DNA from: Pseudomonadota bacterium
Lineage (GTDB): Bacteria; Pseudomonadota; Alphaproteobacteria; Paracaedibacterales; CAITNM01
Reading direction: 5' to 3'
NCBI GenBank assembly: GCA_018062345.1
Contig: JAGOSL010000001.1
Location: forward strand, 103,245-167,244
Length of the DNA stretch: 64,000 nucleotides
The translations under genes were made by a program, and so were the position numbers. This document shows positions 61,815 to 64,000 of this stretch, piece by piece (the stretch's first letter is position 1; every line of letters begins with the position of its first letter). The notes below the pieces were generated by a model that had not been told where the DNA came from, made no database searches, and saw nothing but the letters and a program-made list of their open reading frames with translations.

Positions 61815-63203
61815 CTATATTCCCTTAAACGCTTGCAACGCCTTCTGTCTAGCGTTTTGGTGGTCCACCAAAGGGGTGGGGTAAGAATTTGACTTGTTCT
61901 TATAAAGCCAGGGCGTATGCACGAATTTATCAGGAGTATTTCTCAATTCAGGGACCCAGTGTTTTATATATTCACTCTTTGGATCAAATTTTTCCCCTTG
62001 TAACGTTGGGTTGAAAATTCGAAAATACGGCGCTGCATCAGCACCGCAGCCGGCTACCCATTGCCAGTTAAAAGGATTACTTGCTGCATCTGCGTCTACT
62101 AACGTATCCCAAAACCACTGCTCTCCATCTTGCCAAGGTTGCAGCAAATGCTTAATTAAAAAAGAAGCCGTAATCATGCGCACGCGGTTATGCATATAAC
62201 CTGTTGTCCATAATTCCCGCATGCCTGCATCAACAATTGGATACCCTGTTTTGCCTTTTGTCCAAGCATCAAAAAATCTTTGGTTCTTCTGCCAAGGAAA
62301 ATTCTTGAAATCTTTTCTTAAAGGTTCATCCGTTAAGTTAGTATTATGAAAAAGTGTGTGGTAAGAGAATTCACGCCATCCAAGCTCACTTAAAAAACAC
62401 GTACTGTCTATTTCGTGGCCATTAAAAATATTACATTGATGAATTGCATGCCACAGTTGGCGTATGCTTATTTCTCCCCAGCGTATATATGGCGATAATC
62501 GTGAAGTTTTCATTGCTGGGTAATCGCGATTTTTTTTGTAATTGCTTAGATTATTATCTAAGAAAATTTCTAGAATTTTTTGCGCATTAGTCTCACCTGG
62601 TTTCCAGGATTCTTCTAATCCTTTGATCCAATTATGATGTGGTAAAAGTCCAAGTGATTCTTGAGTATCTGAAAGCTTTTTAAATTGAGGGTCAAAATTT
62701 AAACGTTCGGGCGTGGGAATGGGGCGCTCTAAAGAATTTTGCGTCAAACAATGTCTCCAAAAAGCCGAAAATACTTTAAAAGGCTTGTTTTCTTTATTTT
62801 GAATGGTATGAGGTTCAAATAGCAGAGATCCATTAAAAGATTTGCAGATAATGTTATGTTCTTTGAAATAACTTTTAATTTTTGTGTCTTGTTGCATTCC
62901 ATCCGGTTCATAACGTCGATGCCAAAAGACGTGCGATATAGGTGCCTTAGTAGCAATATCTGTTAATACTTCAAAAGCATTTCCTTGGCGAAAAATTAAA
63001 TCTGCGTTGAGTTTATCAAGGCTGCTTTTCAAAAAAGCTAAACTGTGGTGCAGCCACCATTTGGATGCTTCTCCTAATAATCTTGGGTGAGTGTTGTCGT
63101 AAATAAAAATCGGCAGTATAGGTTGCCCAGTTTTAACAGCTGCATCCAACGCTAAGTGATCAGATAGTCTTAGATCATTTCTAAACCATACTACAGCTAC
63201 CAT
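61815..63203 (-). CDS. phrB: Deoxyribodipyrimidine photolyase (CPD class I)
   Basis: 462 aa. N-terminal antenna domain starts VVWFRNDLRLSDHLAL. The C-terminal FAD domain carries the DNA_photolyase signatures TGYPIVDAGMRELWTTGYMHNRVRM and DADAASNPFNWQWVAGCGADAAPYFRIFNP. Repairs UV cyclobutane dimers with blue light. Intact. Divergent from the DsbD-like gene. Confidence 0.96.
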   Translation of the reverse strand: MVAVVWFRNDLRLSDHLALDAAVKTGQPILPIFIYDNTHPRLLGEASKWWLHHSLAFLKSSLDKLNADLIFRQGNAFEVLTDIATKAPISHVFWHRRYEPDGMQQDTKIKSYFKEHNIICKSFNGSLLFEPHTIQNKENKPFKVFSAFWRHCLTQNSLERPIPTPERLNFDPQFKKLSDTQESLGLLPHHNWIKGLEESWKPGETNAQKILEIFLDNNLSNYKKNRDYPAMKTSRLSPYIRWGEISIRQLWHAIHQCNIFNGHEIDSTCFLSELGWREFSYHTLFHNTNLTDEPLRKDFKNFPWQKNQRFFDAWTKGKTGYPIVDAGMRELWTTGYMHNRVRMITASFLIKHLLQPWQDGEQWFWDTLVDADAASNPFNWQWVAGCGADAAPYFRIFNPTLQGEKFDPKSEYIKHWVPELRNTPDKFVHTPWLYKNKSNSYPTPLVDHQNARQKALQAFKGI

Positions 63204-63316
63204 AATTAGAGCTCTTCTTAGCCATTTTAGCTATTTATATTGGTGATTCGGGTAAATTACAAGGTAGTAATAAAGCTGATCTGGACTATTTATGAATGCG
63301 CTGTGTAGAATTAATC

Positions 63317-64000
63317 ATGCCCTTTAAAAATTTTTGGTTTATGAGTTTTCGCTTTCTTTTTGTATGGATTTTTATGGTTGCAACTCTTGTTGCAAATACG
63401 GTAGATATTCAGTTCTTAGCGCCAAAACAGCATGACAAAAACACTATGCCTTTTGTGCTTGTTTTTACTATCCCGGAACATGCGCACATCTACGGTCCTG
63501 ATGACAAGGACTCACCTACCACTATTGAATGGAACTTGCCTCAAGGAGTTACTCTTGAGCGCATAGTATGGCCATCTATGAAGAGTATTAGTCTTCACGG
63601 TCATAGTTTTGAGGCTTATGAAGGAAAAGTATATGTGCATGGTAATTTTGTTGTTGAGGATATTGCTGATTTAAAATCTTTAAGGGCAAACATCAACTAT
63701 ATTGTGTGCGATAAACTATGCACACCGGAAAAAACCTCGGAAACTCTTAATTTGGTTGAACCTGCTGAGTGGACTTCTATTCCGAAGCCACTGATTGATT
63801 CAAATATTTTTACATCCCAAATGGCGCTAATGCTGCTTTTTGCTTTTCTAGGAGGTATTATTTTGAATCTAATGCCTTGCGTTTTGCCGATTTTGTCGTT
63901 GAAAATTATGGCTCTTACAAATCACGCTCATCCTAAAAAATTAAGGGAAAGTGGTGTGTTTTTTGCGCTTGGAACTATTGTAAGCTTTTGGATTTTAGCT
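63317..64000 (+). CDS. DsbD/ScsB-like thiol:disulfide interchange protein, 5' part
   Basis: Runs off the right edge; 228 codons visible. Signal/anchor helix (MSFRFLFVWIFMVATLVA near residue 9). A periplasmic DsbD-alpha-type domain with cysteine pair YIVCDKLCTPE follows. The first membrane helix of the CcdA-like domain has FLGGIILNLMPCVLPILSLKIM, including its redox Cys. Transfers electrons from thioredoxin to periplasmic proteins; fits with trxB and Sco1 in the window. The start may be the ATG at 63317 or 63341. Confidence 0.85.
   Translation, partial: MPFKNFWFMSFRFLFVWIFMVATLVANTVDIQFLAPKQHDKNTMPFVLVFTIPEHAHIYGPDDKDSPTTIEWNLPQGVTLERIVWPSMKSISLHGHSFEAYEGKVYVHGNFVVEDIADLKSLRANINYIVCDKLCTPEKTSETLNLVEPAEWTSIPKPLIDSNIFTSQMALMLLFAFLGGIILNLMPCVLPILSLKIMALTNHAHPKKLRESGVFFALGTIVSFWILA

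Overview
The window is AT-rich, gene-dense bacterial chromosome that reads as alphaproteobacterial. A GapR (DUF2312) gene, a family largely confined to Alphaproteobacteria, is the best single marker. The tRNA-Leu/tig/clpP cluster and the atpH-A-G-D order are compatible with this. The mixture suggests a host-associated lineage, for example a Holosporales/Paracaedibacter-like protist symbiont: flagellins, several unrelated signal-peptide proteins of unknown function, a secreted patatin phospholipase, and housekeeping clusters whose usual partners are missing. That placement is inference. Nothing here is a 16S gene or another species-level marker.

Layout, left to right. 1-3.5 kb: argS-sfsA-tilS operon (-). 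3.8-6.7 kb: a secreted surface-like protein, a Sco1 copper chaperone, and a convergent secreted patatin. 7-10.4 kb: infC-secG-pyrG-trxB (-), where infC probably starts with ATT. 10.5-10.9 kb: the RNase P RNA gene rnpB (+). 11-16 kb: three tandem flagellin genes (-), each with its own sigma-54-type promoter, a shared leader motif, and terminator-like hairpins. 16-17.4 kb: a polytopic membrane protein divergent from the flagellins. 17.4-19.9 kb: an amino-acid ABC transporter (ATPase plus fused binding-protein/permease) divergent from an ArgR repressor, with ARG-box-like sites between them. 20-27.3 kb: tRNA-Leu, tig, clpP, tamA, tamB. 27.3-32.8 kb: two orphan ABC substrate-binding proteins behind a promoter/leader-ORF/terminator arrangement, then murD, ftsW, asd. 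33-34.9 kb: a secreted unknown protein, an intact IS200-type element and tRNA-Glu(CTC). 34.9-38.8 kb: a phzF-like gene, gapR-cysS-trmJ, and a secreted cache-like protein. 39-48 kb: mfd, then recF-gyrB-PBP1A. 48-53.6 kb: a secreted unknown protein, then accA, uppS, cdsA and murJ. 53.6-59 kb: an HSL-type esterase and the F1 ATP synthase genes atpH-A-G-D, with no atpC following. 59.2-61.7 kb: two secreted proteins, one split by a frameshift at an A8 tract. 61.8-64 kb: a photolyase and the 5' part of a DsbD/ScsB-like gene that runs off the window.

The core genes cover translation, envelope synthesis, replication/repair and energy. The accessory layer has three parts: regulated motility (sigma-54 flagellins), amino-acid scavenging with cis-regulation (ArgR boxes; leader/terminator ahead of the binding proteins), and a scatter of single secreted proteins that are candidate host-interaction factors. 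I found no CRISPR array, prophage, rRNA operon or complete new defence system. The features most worth follow-up are the A8 frameshift gene, the secreted protein with an HTH-like N-terminus and glycosyltransferase-like C-terminus, the leader/attenuator at about 32.8 kb, the ArgR/transporter intergenic region, and the missing atpC.
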